Part shown: in pieces, positions 18,002-26,703 of the stretch
Position numbering within the stretch: the first letter of the stretch is position 1
Layout: each line of letters starts with the position of its first letter
Origin: Cyclobacteriaceae bacterium
GTDB lineage: Bacteria > Bacteroidota > Bacteroidia > Cytophagales > Cyclobacteriaceae
DNA: 64,000 nucleotides
Direction of reading: 5' to 3'
Assembly (NCBI GenBank): GCA_019638275.1
Contig: JAHBUC010000007.1
Location: 1-64,000, forward strand
Translations under genes and position numbers: made by a program
The notes under the pieces: generated by a model
The model's database searches: none
The model's input: the letters and a program-made list of their open reading frames with translations, nothing else
What the model was told of the DNA's origin: nothing

Positions 18002-20158
18002 TTACTTTGAAGGATTAGTTACCACAATTCTAAAATAGTTGGTGCCACTCTTGTTTTCAATCCTCATAATATGGATTCCTTGCTGAAGACCACTAATGTC
18101 TATTTGACTCTGTCCAGTTACTGTCTTTTTTGTGAGGGATCGGCCGTCTAAAGAGTAAATTAGGATATCAGCAGAAGTATCCCCAGAATCAACATACAAG
18201 GTATGTCTAGCTGGATTAGGCCAAAACAGTACTTGAGGTATTTTGTTTTTTTCAATACTTGTAACTAATTCATCAATCTCAATAATAAGTTCATTTGAGT
18301 TGAAGATGCAGTCATTCTCTGCTTGTATTTGCAAATAATAGAGACCAGATTGATCTACTTTTAAGTTCGGATGAGAGGTAGTCGTAAATATCTCATTGTC
18401 TTTAAACCAGGTATAGGCCGTGACTCCTTGTAAAGGATTCAAGTATATGGTACCGTTATTGTAATAAATTTCTGGCTTTAGTTCAAAGATATCGAAGGTA
18501 AAGCTTCTGGAGTAGGAGCGAGTTAGATTATCAACCAATGATAGATTTAGCGTCTTTTCGCCACCATTATCAAATGTGTGAGTGAAATTAGGTTCTGTGT
18601 AATCCTCGGCTTCTATGGCTATTGTGAATTCATGAATTGTTGAGGTATATGTAAAATCAAAGAATTTGAATTCAAATGATATTGGAATGCCCGAGCATGT
18701 TCGATCAGTTTCAAAATAAATTGATTTGGAACTCAATTTTGAGACTAATGCATCACCTCTAAAAAATGAACAACCATTTGCAACAAAGGTCTCACCAAAG
18801 ATATTTGCCGTACAACCCCAGGCTCCACTCCAATAGATGTTCCCGGCATTGTCTATTTCAAGATCTAATCCCATACCAACATTTCCATGAAATTGGGCCC
18901 ATTGTATTTTGTCTTGATTGAATTTAATAAGAAACCATTTCTCAACTGAACTTTGTACCATTATATCCTCATACTGAAATATTTCGTTAGGAATTAGTCC
19001 GCCCAAAAGGTATAGATTACCTTCTTTATCTATATCTACATCCGCAATTGGTGAATTTGCTGTATAGAGATCATATGCTATTTGAAAAGTACCATCCAAT
19101 GCAAATTCTGTAGCAATAATGTATTGTGATACAGGAAAATCATTGATTTCAAAAGTAATACCGGGGCTATGATTTATAGCGATAATTCCAACGCTCTCAC
19201 TGCGTTGAAGCATTTTTATTGGGAAAATGGTTGTTTGATTTGGGCTGTCAATACTCTTAATCCAATCAATCGTACCAGTGGAAGTGTGTTTAACAAGGAA
19301 CATTGATCCTGTTGGGCTATAAAGAGAATCGTTTTCAGAAAAATAAATGCCTTCTTCATAGTATCCGCAAAAGTAAATTGATTCATCTTCATCAATTAAA
19401 AAGTCTACAGCTGTATGGTACCTTATTGGTAAGCTGAATGATGATGGATAATAAGTAAGTTTTCGTAACCAAGAGATATTCCCTGATTCATCAAAATGTG
19501 TCAAAAAGGGATTTCCGTTGGTAAATACAAATGTGGAATTATCAATAAAGACCGAAGAATCACTATAGTTATAGTACATGTCAGCTAATACAATAATATC
19601 ATTGCTTTTAGTGACTTCAATTTTTATGGGAAATATTTCAGATCCACTGAGGAATGCTTTAGACCAAAGGAATTCTCCAAGGGAGTCGTATTTAACAAGT
19701 ATTGTACTTGGCAGGGAATGTGGATCGCTTGAATTATAGGAACTTACTACTGTGTTATTAAAATTGAGCGTTCCCTTAAAGGAATAGAGTAGATAAATAT
19801 TACCTTTTTTATCTATTTCAATACATTTAGGGTCTGCATAACCGTCTTGGACGATTGATCTGTGGAATAGAATCTTACCGTTCTCATCCATTTTGGTAAA
19901 ATATGTAGTTGAATTGAGGTTATTGTATCGATCAATTTTAACTGTATCGATATATCCATCTTCCGTTTGAAATATTGGATCATATAGACTGAGCACTCCC
20001 GTTGAATAAATGTTGCCTCTATTGTCTGGCTTTATTATTGGTTTTGATTCTGTATGAGGCCCCTTGATAATCGTGAACCAATCTGGTTGCAGATCCTGAG
20101 ACAGAACGGGATTCATTGAAACGATCAATATAATTAAGTACTTAATTAGTCCTCTCAT
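18002..20158 (-). CDS. Large secreted protein with type IX secretion (type A) C-terminal domain, in a cassette
   Basis: 718 residues. Signal peptide 1-20 (MRGLIKYLIILIVSMNPVLSQ), then about 450 residues of repeated beta blades with G-NIY-GxxxG patterns (SBBP-like propeller), a PKD/Ig-like part, and a Por secretion tail from about 640 (FWPNPARHTLYVDSG, ending IMRIENKSGTNYFRIVV). The tail directs export through T9SS. The ATG lies 23 bp after the GTTGCCGCCA half-site and the stop 20 bp before site D, so this one long gene has the position of a cassette gene. AT-rich compared with neighbours, unusually large for a cassette. Confidence 0.85.
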   Translation of the reverse strand: MRGLIKYLIILIVSMNPVLSQDLQPDWFTIIKGPHTESKPIIKPDNRGNIYSTGVLSLYDPIFQTEDGYIDTVKIDRYNNLNSTTYFTKMDENGKILFHRSIVQDGYADPKCIEIDKKGNIYLLYSFKGTLNFNNTVVSSYNSSDPHSLPSTILVKYDSLGEFLWSKAFLSGSEIFPIKIEVTKSNDIIVLADMYYNYSDSSVFIDNSTFVFTNGNPFLTHFDESGNISWLRKLTYYPSSFSLPIRYHTAVDFLIDEDESIYFCGYYEEGIYFSENDSLYSPTGSMFLVKHTSTGTIDWIKSIDSPNQTTIFPIKMLQRSESVGIIAINHSPGITFEINDFPVSQYIIATEFALDGTFQIAYDLYTANSPIADVDIDKEGNLYLLGGLIPNEIFQYEDIMVQSSVEKWFLIKFNQDKIQWAQFHGNVGMGLDLEIDNAGNIYWSGAWGCTANIFGETFVANGCSFFRGDALVSKLSSKSIYFETDRTCSGIPISFEFKFFDFTYTSTIHEFTIAIEAEDYTEPNFTHTFDNGGEKTLNLSLVDNLTRSYSRSFTFDIFELKPEIYYNNGTIYLNPLQGVTAYTWFKDNEIFTTTSHPNLKVDQSGLYYLQIQAENDCIFNSNELIIEIDELVTSIEKNKIPQVLFWPNPARHTLYVDSGDTSADILIYSLDGRSLTKKTVTGQSQIDISGLQQGIHIMRIENKSGTNYFRIVVTNPSK

Positions 20159-20180
20159 GGCTCTTTATTTGTTAACGTAT

Positions 20181-20190
20181 TGGCGGCAAC
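20181..20190 (-). repeat. attC-type half-site bordering cassette locus 2
   Basis: Reads GTTGCCGCCA on the minus strand and is followed by ATACGTTAAC, while the far side of site D carries GTTGCCGCCAGCACGTTAGG on the plus strand. No inverted partner lies upstream. It marks the point where the cassette joins the chromosome. Confidence 0.45.
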
Positions 20191-20222
20191 TTCAAAATAC
20201 ATTCATTGAACATATTCCACCA

Positions 20223-20240
20223 CTAATATAGCAATACCTT
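20223..20240 (-). promoter_or_regulatory. 18-mer shared with 11557-11574 (possible promoter or regulator site)
   Basis: CTAATATAGCAATACCTT is found here and identically at 11557-11574, each time upstream of a minus-strand gene (18002-20158 and 9862-11517). Downstream similarity continues loosely (ATGTATT). It could be part of a promoter that drives the cassette gene. Inference only; no known consensus matches. Confidence 0.3.
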
Positions 20241-20244
20241 CCAT

Positions 20245-20269
20245 AAAAAAGGGCGGTTGCCCGCCCTTT
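20245..20269 (-). terminator. Rho-independent terminator of the 20290-21606 gene
   Basis: On the minus strand, 20 bp after the stop at 20290, a GC-rich stem GGGCGG-GCAA-CCGCCC is flanked by AAA and TTTTTT. Strong stem, short loop and a T-run of six give a textbook intrinsic terminator. It insulates the cassette locus from transcription of the upstream gene. Confidence 0.85.
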
Positions 20270-20289
20270 CACCCCACAGGAGAACAACG

Positions 20290-21606
20290 CTAATTCTCCT
20301 TACCCATCTTAATCAATCGCTCAACATCGTTGTTAACGGCCAGTATTAGCAGGCAGGTAGCCGTGCAGAATACCGGACTGGTAATGCAGTGGTGCCCGTT
20401 CCAGCTGCCGTCATTATTCTGGATTTTCACCAGGCGGCCGCTCATGTTGTCGTACCAGGTTTTCCAGGTTTGGTCTTTACCGATAATCATGCCTTCGCCG
20501 GTTTGGAGGTAGCTTAAAAACTCCTCGCCACCGTTGTTGCCAAAGCCATCCAGCACGTCATCACGTTGCGCGGTTTGTTTGGCCGAATTGTACACTTCGT
20601 AGGCAGTTGAATACCGTATGGCTTCATCTTTGGTGAACCCAATCTTCTCCAGGTTTTCAGCAGATGGTGCTGCACTTTGCGAAAGTTTACCGTTGCGTTT
20701 GGCCTCTTCCATTTCTTCCTGCACCCTGCGCGCTTCTTTGGCGCTGGCACGTGTTGAACCCGATACGGAGTAAAGCACAATGCCTGCACCACGGTCGGTA
20801 CGTGATTGACCGGTTTTTGCATCGTAATTTCCTTTCTGGAATTCGCGGGCTTTCTTCAACGCGTCTTCGTCTACGTTGGCGCCAGTAGCTTGCGCGGCTT
20901 CAAGTGCGGTGGTGGCAAACGATGATTGCAACACACCTGCCCAACCATCACCGGCCATGCTGCCGTCACGATCTTGTGCGCGTTGTATTTTGGCCACGCA
21001 CGTGTTCAGGTTTTTCTTTACGCGTGCCTGCAGGGCCTTGTTGTGCTCCGTGTGCTCCACCATGTTCGACAAAAACTGTGAGGCCAGCACTACATCAATG
21101 TTGGCGCCCAGCTTGGATTGAATTTGTGTGCCGGTAAGTTCGGTAATGTTGTAGGTGGCCGCAGGTGATTGTTCTACCGAGCGAAGAATATACTCAAGCG
21201 CTTTGCTAAGTTGTGTTGCATATTCGCCTTTGGTGAGTGTGCTGCCGCTGCGCAGAATGGCCATGGCTACCATGCTGGTTGTGGCCGGGTCGGTTTGTAC
21301 GGCATGCGGGTCCATAATGTTCTGCCGCGAATGACTGCCGGCACCCCAGCCACCGTTTTCGTGTTGCGCTTTGGTGAGCCAGGTAAGGCCGCGGTTTACA
21401 GCCAGTACAACTTTTTCGGGTGTGTTGTACAACAAATGGTTGTAGGAACTTTCTTCACCCATAACGGTGCGAAACACACAACCTTTTGGGATTTCGCGTA
21501 AGGTGCTGTGTGTTGACGAGCGCGTTTCTTTCAGGGTGAAGGCGGCTAATGAAAACACGAGCGCACCCGTACCCAGAATAAGCGGAAGGAATCTGAACTT
21601 CTTCAT
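20290..21606 (-). CDS. Secreted prenyltransferase/squalene-oxidase-repeat (alpha-alpha toroid) protein
   Basis: 438 residues from the ATG at 21606. Signal or anchor helix 1-23, then alpha-helical repeats of the terpene-cyclase-like toroid: LTWLTKAQHENGGWGAG near residue 75 and LVKIQNNDGSWNGHH near 395 are QW-type repeats, with SFATTALEAAQATG between. The catalytic DxDD of squalene cyclases is absent and the protein is exported, so it is not a terpene enzyme; toroids in the periplasm often bind or crosslink protein. Function unknown. Ends at a good terminator. Confidence 0.75.
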   Translation of the reverse strand: MKKFRFLPLILGTGALVFSLAAFTLKETRSSTHSTLREIPKGCVFRTVMGEESSYNHLLYNTPEKVVLAVNRGLTWLTKAQHENGGWGAGSHSRQNIMDPHAVQTDPATTSMVAMAILRSGSTLTKGEYATQLSKALEYILRSVEQSPAATYNITELTGTQIQSKLGANIDVVLASQFLSNMVEHTEHNKALQARVKKNLNTCVAKIQRAQDRDGSMAGDGWAGVLQSSFATTALEAAQATGANVDEDALKKAREFQKGNYDAKTGQSRTDRGAGIVLYSVSGSTRASAKEARRVQEEMEEAKRNGKLSQSAAPSAENLEKIGFTKDEAIRYSTAYEVYNSAKQTAQRDDVLDGFGNNGGEEFLSYLQTGEGMIIGKDQTWKTWYDNMSGRLVKIQNNDGSWNGHHCITSPVFCTATCLLILAVNNDVERLIKMGKEN

Positions 21607-21722
21607 ATGCATTGTATTTGAGTTACAATGCCTGAGATGCAGAGGGAGTCACGATTCCATAAAGTGTTTTTAGAAAAATATCCTATGCATCTGATTGGCG
21701 CCTTCTTTAGCCCTTGTTTTTG

Positions 21723-21825
21723 GCCTCACCCATCTAAAGGCTTGCCTGCTGAAGACTTGAATGGCCCTCTCCAGTGGAGAGGGCAGTACGACCGTTGATG
21801 TAGCGGTTGCTTAGACGGGTGAGGC
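21723..21825. repeat. Palindromic intergenic repeat (MITE-like), 103 bp
   Basis: The outer arms GCCTCACCCATCTAA and TTAGACGGGTGAGGC pair with one mismatch. Inside lies a perfect hairpin, GCCCTCTCCA/TGGAGAGGGC (21764-21784). It occupies the gap between the permease operon and the toroid-protein gene and encodes nothing. The CCCTCTCC...GGAGAGGG core is common in Bacteroidota intergenic repeats. Confidence 0.6.
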
Positions 21826-21861
21826 TAAATTGACAAGAAGAGTTGTGAGAATGGTAATTAC

Positions 21862-24294
21862 CTACTCACTCCTCAACGAATCCACCGGGTTGCCCATGGC
21901 GGCACGCAACGCCTGGAAGCTGATGGTAAACAATGCGACCACCAACGCCAGCAATCCCGCGCCTCCAATAATCCACGGATTAAAATCAATGCGGTACGCA
22001 AAGCCCGATAGCCAATACTCCTGCAACAGGTACAACGTAAGCGGTATCGCCAGTACAAAAGCAATAATGATTAGCCGTGCAAAATCTTTACTCAGCAGTA
22101 ACACCAACTGACTTACCGAAGCGCCCATCACTTTTCGCACACTGATTTCCTTGGCGCGCTGTTCGGCCGAATAAGTGGCCAGTCCCAACAGACCGAGGCA
22201 CGCAATGATGATGGCCAGTCCGGTGAAGATGATGAACACCTGGCCCATGCGTTCTTCCGCTTTATATTTTGCGGCAAAGTTTGTGTCGAGGAAGCTGTAC
22301 TCGAAGGGGGCCTGTGGCGCATATTTTTTCCAGATGGATTCAACCAACTCAATGTTGCGTTTAATATTCTCAGATGAGAACCGGATGCCAGCTTCGAAGT
22401 TAGGTTCTCCACCCAATATAATGATCATTGGCCGTATGTTGTTTTTCAGCGACTCATAGTTGAAATTTTTGATCACGCCAATTACTTCCAGTTCATTTCC
22501 TTCCAGGGTATTGAAGCGTGAAAGAATCTTTTTGCCTTCATGGGTATCCCAACCAATCTGGCGCAACGCAGCTTCATTGATTAAGCATGCTGCTGTATCG
22601 GTTTTGAAATCGCGTGAGAAAAAGCGACCAGCGGCCAGTTGGTAGCCCATGGTTTCCAAGGCATCGTGGTCGGTTACATACACCGTTAACATTTGATCTT
22701 GCCCGGTATCTACAATCCGGAATGCAGAATTCCAGTCGACATTAGGAGGCATCCGGTTAACGAACGTAATACTTTCTATTTCTGCGTATTGTTTTAATTC
22801 ATTTTTAAAGGCTTCACCATTCTTGTCGAGATTCATGGTGTGAAGCAACGTCATGATGTTGCGCTTATCGAAACCCAGGTTTTGTTGTTGCACAAATTTG
22901 AGTTGTTGAAATACCATGAGCGTAGAAATAATTAACCCAATAGAAATGAAAAACTGAAATACCACCAGGGCGTTGCGAATACCCGAGCTCTTAAAGCCTG
23001 CCCGCACCTTACCTTTCAGTACTTCGGCTGGCTTAAAGGCGGTGAGGTAGAAGGCGGGGTAACTTCCGGCCAATGCACCGATTATTAAGGTAAACACAAA
23101 CAGGCCGCCAAGAAACAACGGATTGAGCAACGATGTGAACAGGATATTTTTTGCAGTAATGACATTGAAAAAATTCAGCGACAGCGACACGAGCGTTAAG
23201 GCAAACACAACCGCCAATACGGTATACAGGTACGACTCCATCATAAACTGCGCAATGAGTTTGTGTCGCAGTGCCCCAATGGTTTTGCGAATGCCCACTT
23301 CTTTGGCACGATTAGCTGCACGTGCTGTACTCAGGTTCATGAAGTTGATACATGCCAGCACAATCAGAAACACGGCAATCATCCCAAATAAATAAAGGTA
23401 CCGGATGTTGCCATTGGGCTCAAGTTCATCCGATAATTGCGAGCGCAGGTGGATGTCTGTAATGGGTTGTGATTCAAAGCGCACAAAGCTGCCACTGGCT
23501 TCCAACTGTGCCATGCTCATCTGCAGAAACATTTCAATTTCCTTTGCGATGTAGGTGTTGACAAAGTAGGTGTACTTGTCATTTACATCTTCAATGGTTG
23601 TGTTGGGCCTGATTTTGAAATAGGTTACAACAGCACTGTTCAGCCACATCGGATAATTCAATTGATTCCATGTGGTGATGGATAGCATAAAATCAAATTT
23701 GAGGTGCGAGTTATGCGGAACATCGGCTGCAATACCCGTTACTTCAGCTTTTGTTTCACCCTGACTGCCCACAAAAAACATTTTACCAATCGGTGAAAGA
23801 TCGCCCGGCCCGGTATAGCCAAAATATTTTCGGGCTGCGGATTCAGAGATGACCACTTTATTCGGACCGTTTAAGGCTTCTTTCGGATTTCCGGCTATCA
23901 GTGGAAAGCTGAAGAAGTTGAAAAAGTTTGAGTCGGCCAACAGAAAGCGATTCTCCGTAAATGTTTTGTCATCAAACCGAACAGGTATGGTACTCCACTT
24001 GGTTATCCGCACCACAGATTCAACAGCCGGCACATCCTTCAGCATGGCCTCCGACATGGGCAGGCCGGTATATACGGTTTTAAATTCCTGGTCATTTAAT
24101 CTGGCCGTCATAACACTCCGGTACATACGGTCAGCATCGGTATGAAAACGATCATAGCTAACTTCATCGGCAATGTAGAGTATGAGCAAGAGCGTGCTGG
24201 TAATGCCCAGAGTAAGACCAAACAGGTTTATAGCCGAGTAAACTTTCTGGCGGCTAAGAATGCGTAGGGTGGTGATGATGTAATTGCGAAGCAT
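21862..24294 (-). CDS. FtsX/MacB-type ABC transporter permease (4th of tandem set)
   Basis: 810 residues, full family length, with two FtsX domains (around 285-410 and 690-805) and two periplasmic cores. Typical anchors: MLRNYIITTLRILSRQ at the start, ACINFMNLSTARAANRAKEVG, ALVVFQFFISIGLIISTL, LGLATYSAEQRAKEISVRKVMGAS, and the tail NPVDSLRSE. It follows the preceding permease by 18 bp and so is the last gene of a four-permease operon running from 31563. Confidence 0.92.
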   Translation of the reverse strand: MLRNYIITTLRILSRQKVYSAINLFGLTLGITSTLLLILYIADEVSYDRFHTDADRMYRSVMTARLNDQEFKTVYTGLPMSEAMLKDVPAVESVVRITKWSTIPVRFDDKTFTENRFLLADSNFFNFFSFPLIAGNPKEALNGPNKVVISESAARKYFGYTGPGDLSPIGKMFFVGSQGETKAEVTGIAADVPHNSHLKFDFMLSITTWNQLNYPMWLNSAVVTYFKIRPNTTIEDVNDKYTYFVNTYIAKEIEMFLQMSMAQLEASGSFVRFESQPITDIHLRSQLSDELEPNGNIRYLYLFGMIAVFLIVLACINFMNLSTARAANRAKEVGIRKTIGALRHKLIAQFMMESYLYTVLAVVFALTLVSLSLNFFNVITAKNILFTSLLNPLFLGGLFVFTLIIGALAGSYPAFYLTAFKPAEVLKGKVRAGFKSSGIRNALVVFQFFISIGLIISTLMVFQQLKFVQQQNLGFDKRNIMTLLHTMNLDKNGEAFKNELKQYAEIESITFVNRMPPNVDWNSAFRIVDTGQDQMLTVYVTDHDALETMGYQLAAGRFFSRDFKTDTAACLINEAALRQIGWDTHEGKKILSRFNTLEGNELEVIGVIKNFNYESLKNNIRPMIIILGGEPNFEAGIRFSSENIKRNIELVESIWKKYAPQAPFEYSFLDTNFAAKYKAEERMGQVFIIFTGLAIIIACLGLLGLATYSAEQRAKEISVRKVMGASVSQLVLLLSKDFARLIIIAFVLAIPLTLYLLQEYWLSGFAYRIDFNPWIIGGAGLLALVVALFTISFQALRAAMGNPVDSLRSE

Positions 24295-24312
24295 GGTATG
24301 TAATAAATGGAA

Positions 24313-26685
24313 TTATTCGTTTCGTAAGCTGTTAACCGGGTTACTGGTGGCTGCGCGTAAGGCCTGTGTGCTCACAATAATCAGTGAAACAATCAGGGCG
24401 GATAATCCCGCCAGCGGAAATACCCACCAGGCAATATTGATGCGGTAAGGGTATTGTTCTAAAAACCCGGAAAGGAACCACCAGGCCAGTGGTGCAAAAA
24501 ACACAAAGGCAATAATCACCAGGCGGGAAAAGTCTTTAGAAATGAGCAACACCAACCCGGTTACGGTGGCGCCCAATACTTTTCTGATGCTTACTTCTTT
24601 CGAGCGTTGTTCGGCTGTAAAGGCAGCTAGTCCGAATAACCCCAATGCGGTAATGGTAAGCGCCAGTGCGGCAAACACTTTAGCCAGGTTGCTGATCAGG
24701 TTAATCGATGAAAATTTCTTTTCAAACTCCACATCAGCAAAGCGGTAGGCAAACGGGTAGGTGGGGTTTAAGCGTTTAAATACATCTTCCACTTTGCTGA
24801 TGGATCCGGGCAAGTCGGCAGTTTTCTCCAGGCGAATGGTGATGGTACTGGTCCAATCGGGAATGAAGGCAGCCATCATGGGCGAAACCGGTTCATAGGG
24901 AGAGCTCATAATTACATTTTCAATAACTCCGATGATGGTCAGTTCACCGCCATTCATGCTCAGGGTTGCACCAATGGGTTCTTCCAATTGCATCATTTCA
25001 ACGGCTGCCTGATTGATGATGACAGCTGAGGAATCGCTTGCAAACTCAGGCGAAAAGTCACGGCCTTCCAGCAATTTCATGCCCATGGTTTTAACATAAT
25101 CGTATTCGGTGGCAATGGTGCTGAATACAACACGCGTTCCGGGTGCCATACCGGGCCACTCTACAATGTTGTTGGAAAAGATGGAGGTTATTGGACTGTT
25201 GGATTTGGTAACGCTTTTTACTGCCCCGGTACCCAATAGTTCATTTTTGATGGTTTGGTAATTCGTTTCAAGCTCACCGTTCGTCCATACCATCATCAGG
25301 TTTTCCCGATCATAGCCGATCTCGCGATCTTTTACGTGCATGATCTGTTGGTAAATAACAATGGTACCGATGATTAAAAAGATGGAGAAACCGAATTGCA
25401 GCGTTACCAAAATTTTACGCGGTAAGCTGGCATATTTTCCGGTTTGAATTTTTCCTTTTAAAACCTTTACCGGTTGAAACGATGATAAATAGAAGGCCGG
25501 GTAGCTACCTGCCAATGTGCCGGTAATTAAAATCAAGATACCTGCACCAGCCCACAAGTATGGATTGTTATAGTCAATGAGGAGTTTCTTGTTCACCAAC
25601 GTATTGTACATCGGTAAAGAAAGTTCCACCAATACAACGGCTACCAGAAAAGCAAACGCGGTGATCAGAAGAGACTCGCCTAAGAACTGAAAAACCAGTT
25701 CCTTTTTTCTTGAACCGATGCTTTTACGAATGCCCACCTCACGTGCACGTTTTTCTGAGCGTGCCGTGGCGAGGTTCATGAAGTTGATGCAGGCAATGAT
25801 GAGTACAAAAATGGCAATAGCACCAAATAGCTTTACGTATTCAATCATACCACCTACTACCTTGCCATTTTCGAATTTGGAGTATAACCTCAAATCCGTG
25901 ATGGGATGTAGAAAAACTTCCGGGTTGGGTAAGGTATCCGGTGTATTTTTTAGTACAATATCCCGTATGGAGGCGGTAACTTCTTCTTGTGTGCTACCCG
26001 GTTCAAGCTCCACATACATTTGAAAGGAATTGTTTTGCCAATTATCACGAGAATTCCGAACCCACTGCATAATGGATTCATAATAGGCGAAGGGGATCAG
26101 GTAATGATAATTTGAAAATGAGGTTTGATCAGGAAAGTTTTTCATCACTCCGGTAACTTTCAACTCCCGGTTATTATCCAGTTTCACAAATTTGTTCAGG
26201 GGGTCTTCATCGCCAAACAGGGCTTTGGCAACACTTTCTGTTAACACAATTGAATTCTGGTCATTTAATGCCGTGTTTACATCACCCTGTATCAGCGGAA
26301 AAGTGAACATCTTTAAAAAGTCCTCACTAACGGCAAGTCCAACTTTGGTGATTTTATTTTCATCAACGGTGAGTAAAAACCCTTCGCCCCAATTGGTAAT
26401 AACCGTGTGTTTGATTTTTGTTGAGTGTTCCGGAAGCGCTTCTTTAAGCGGATAGGGGAGTGCAATTTGTGATCCTCTTTGCCCTGAGAAGGTTTGGTTC
26501 ATCATTACCTTGTACAGGTTTTCCTGCTTCTCATGAAAGCGATCAAACTGGTATTCATCGGCAATCCACAGCATGATTAAAATGCTGCAGGCAATGCCGA
26601 TGGACAGGCCGAAGATGTTGATAAATGAATACGTAATGTTTCGTTGAAGATTACGCAGGGCGATTTTAAGGTAGTTCAGGAGCAT
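24313..26685 (-). CDS. FtsX/MacB-type ABC transporter permease (3rd of tandem set)
   Basis: 790 residues with the full two-core, two-FtsX plan. Signatures: MLLNYLKIALRNLQRN, ACINFMNLATARSEKRAREVG near 300, LGLFGLAAFTAEQRSKEVSIRKVLGAT near 690, and NPVNSLRNE at the end. Spacing to both neighbours is 18 bp. Among the six copies here it shares the MxxATARS/ExRAREVG pattern more closely with the 7260 copy (impression by eye). Confidence 0.92.
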   Translation of the reverse strand: MLLNYLKIALRNLQRNITYSFINIFGLSIGIACSILIMLWIADEYQFDRFHEKQENLYKVMMNQTFSGQRGSQIALPYPLKEALPEHSTKIKHTVITNWGEGFLLTVDENKITKVGLAVSEDFLKMFTFPLIQGDVNTALNDQNSIVLTESVAKALFGDEDPLNKFVKLDNNRELKVTGVMKNFPDQTSFSNYHYLIPFAYYESIMQWVRNSRDNWQNNSFQMYVELEPGSTQEEVTASIRDIVLKNTPDTLPNPEVFLHPITDLRLYSKFENGKVVGGMIEYVKLFGAIAIFVLIIACINFMNLATARSEKRAREVGIRKSIGSRKKELVFQFLGESLLITAFAFLVAVVLVELSLPMYNTLVNKKLLIDYNNPYLWAGAGILILITGTLAGSYPAFYLSSFQPVKVLKGKIQTGKYASLPRKILVTLQFGFSIFLIIGTIVIYQQIMHVKDREIGYDRENLMMVWTNGELETNYQTIKNELLGTGAVKSVTKSNSPITSIFSNNIVEWPGMAPGTRVVFSTIATEYDYVKTMGMKLLEGRDFSPEFASDSSAVIINQAAVEMMQLEEPIGATLSMNGGELTIIGVIENVIMSSPYEPVSPMMAAFIPDWTSTITIRLEKTADLPGSISKVEDVFKRLNPTYPFAYRFADVEFEKKFSSINLISNLAKVFAALALTITALGLFGLAAFTAEQRSKEVSIRKVLGATVTGLVLLISKDFSRLVIIAFVFFAPLAWWFLSGFLEQYPYRINIAWWVFPLAGLSALIVSLIIVSTQALRAATSNPVNSLRNE

Positions 26686-26703
26686 GTGTTTAACTAAATT
26701 ATA

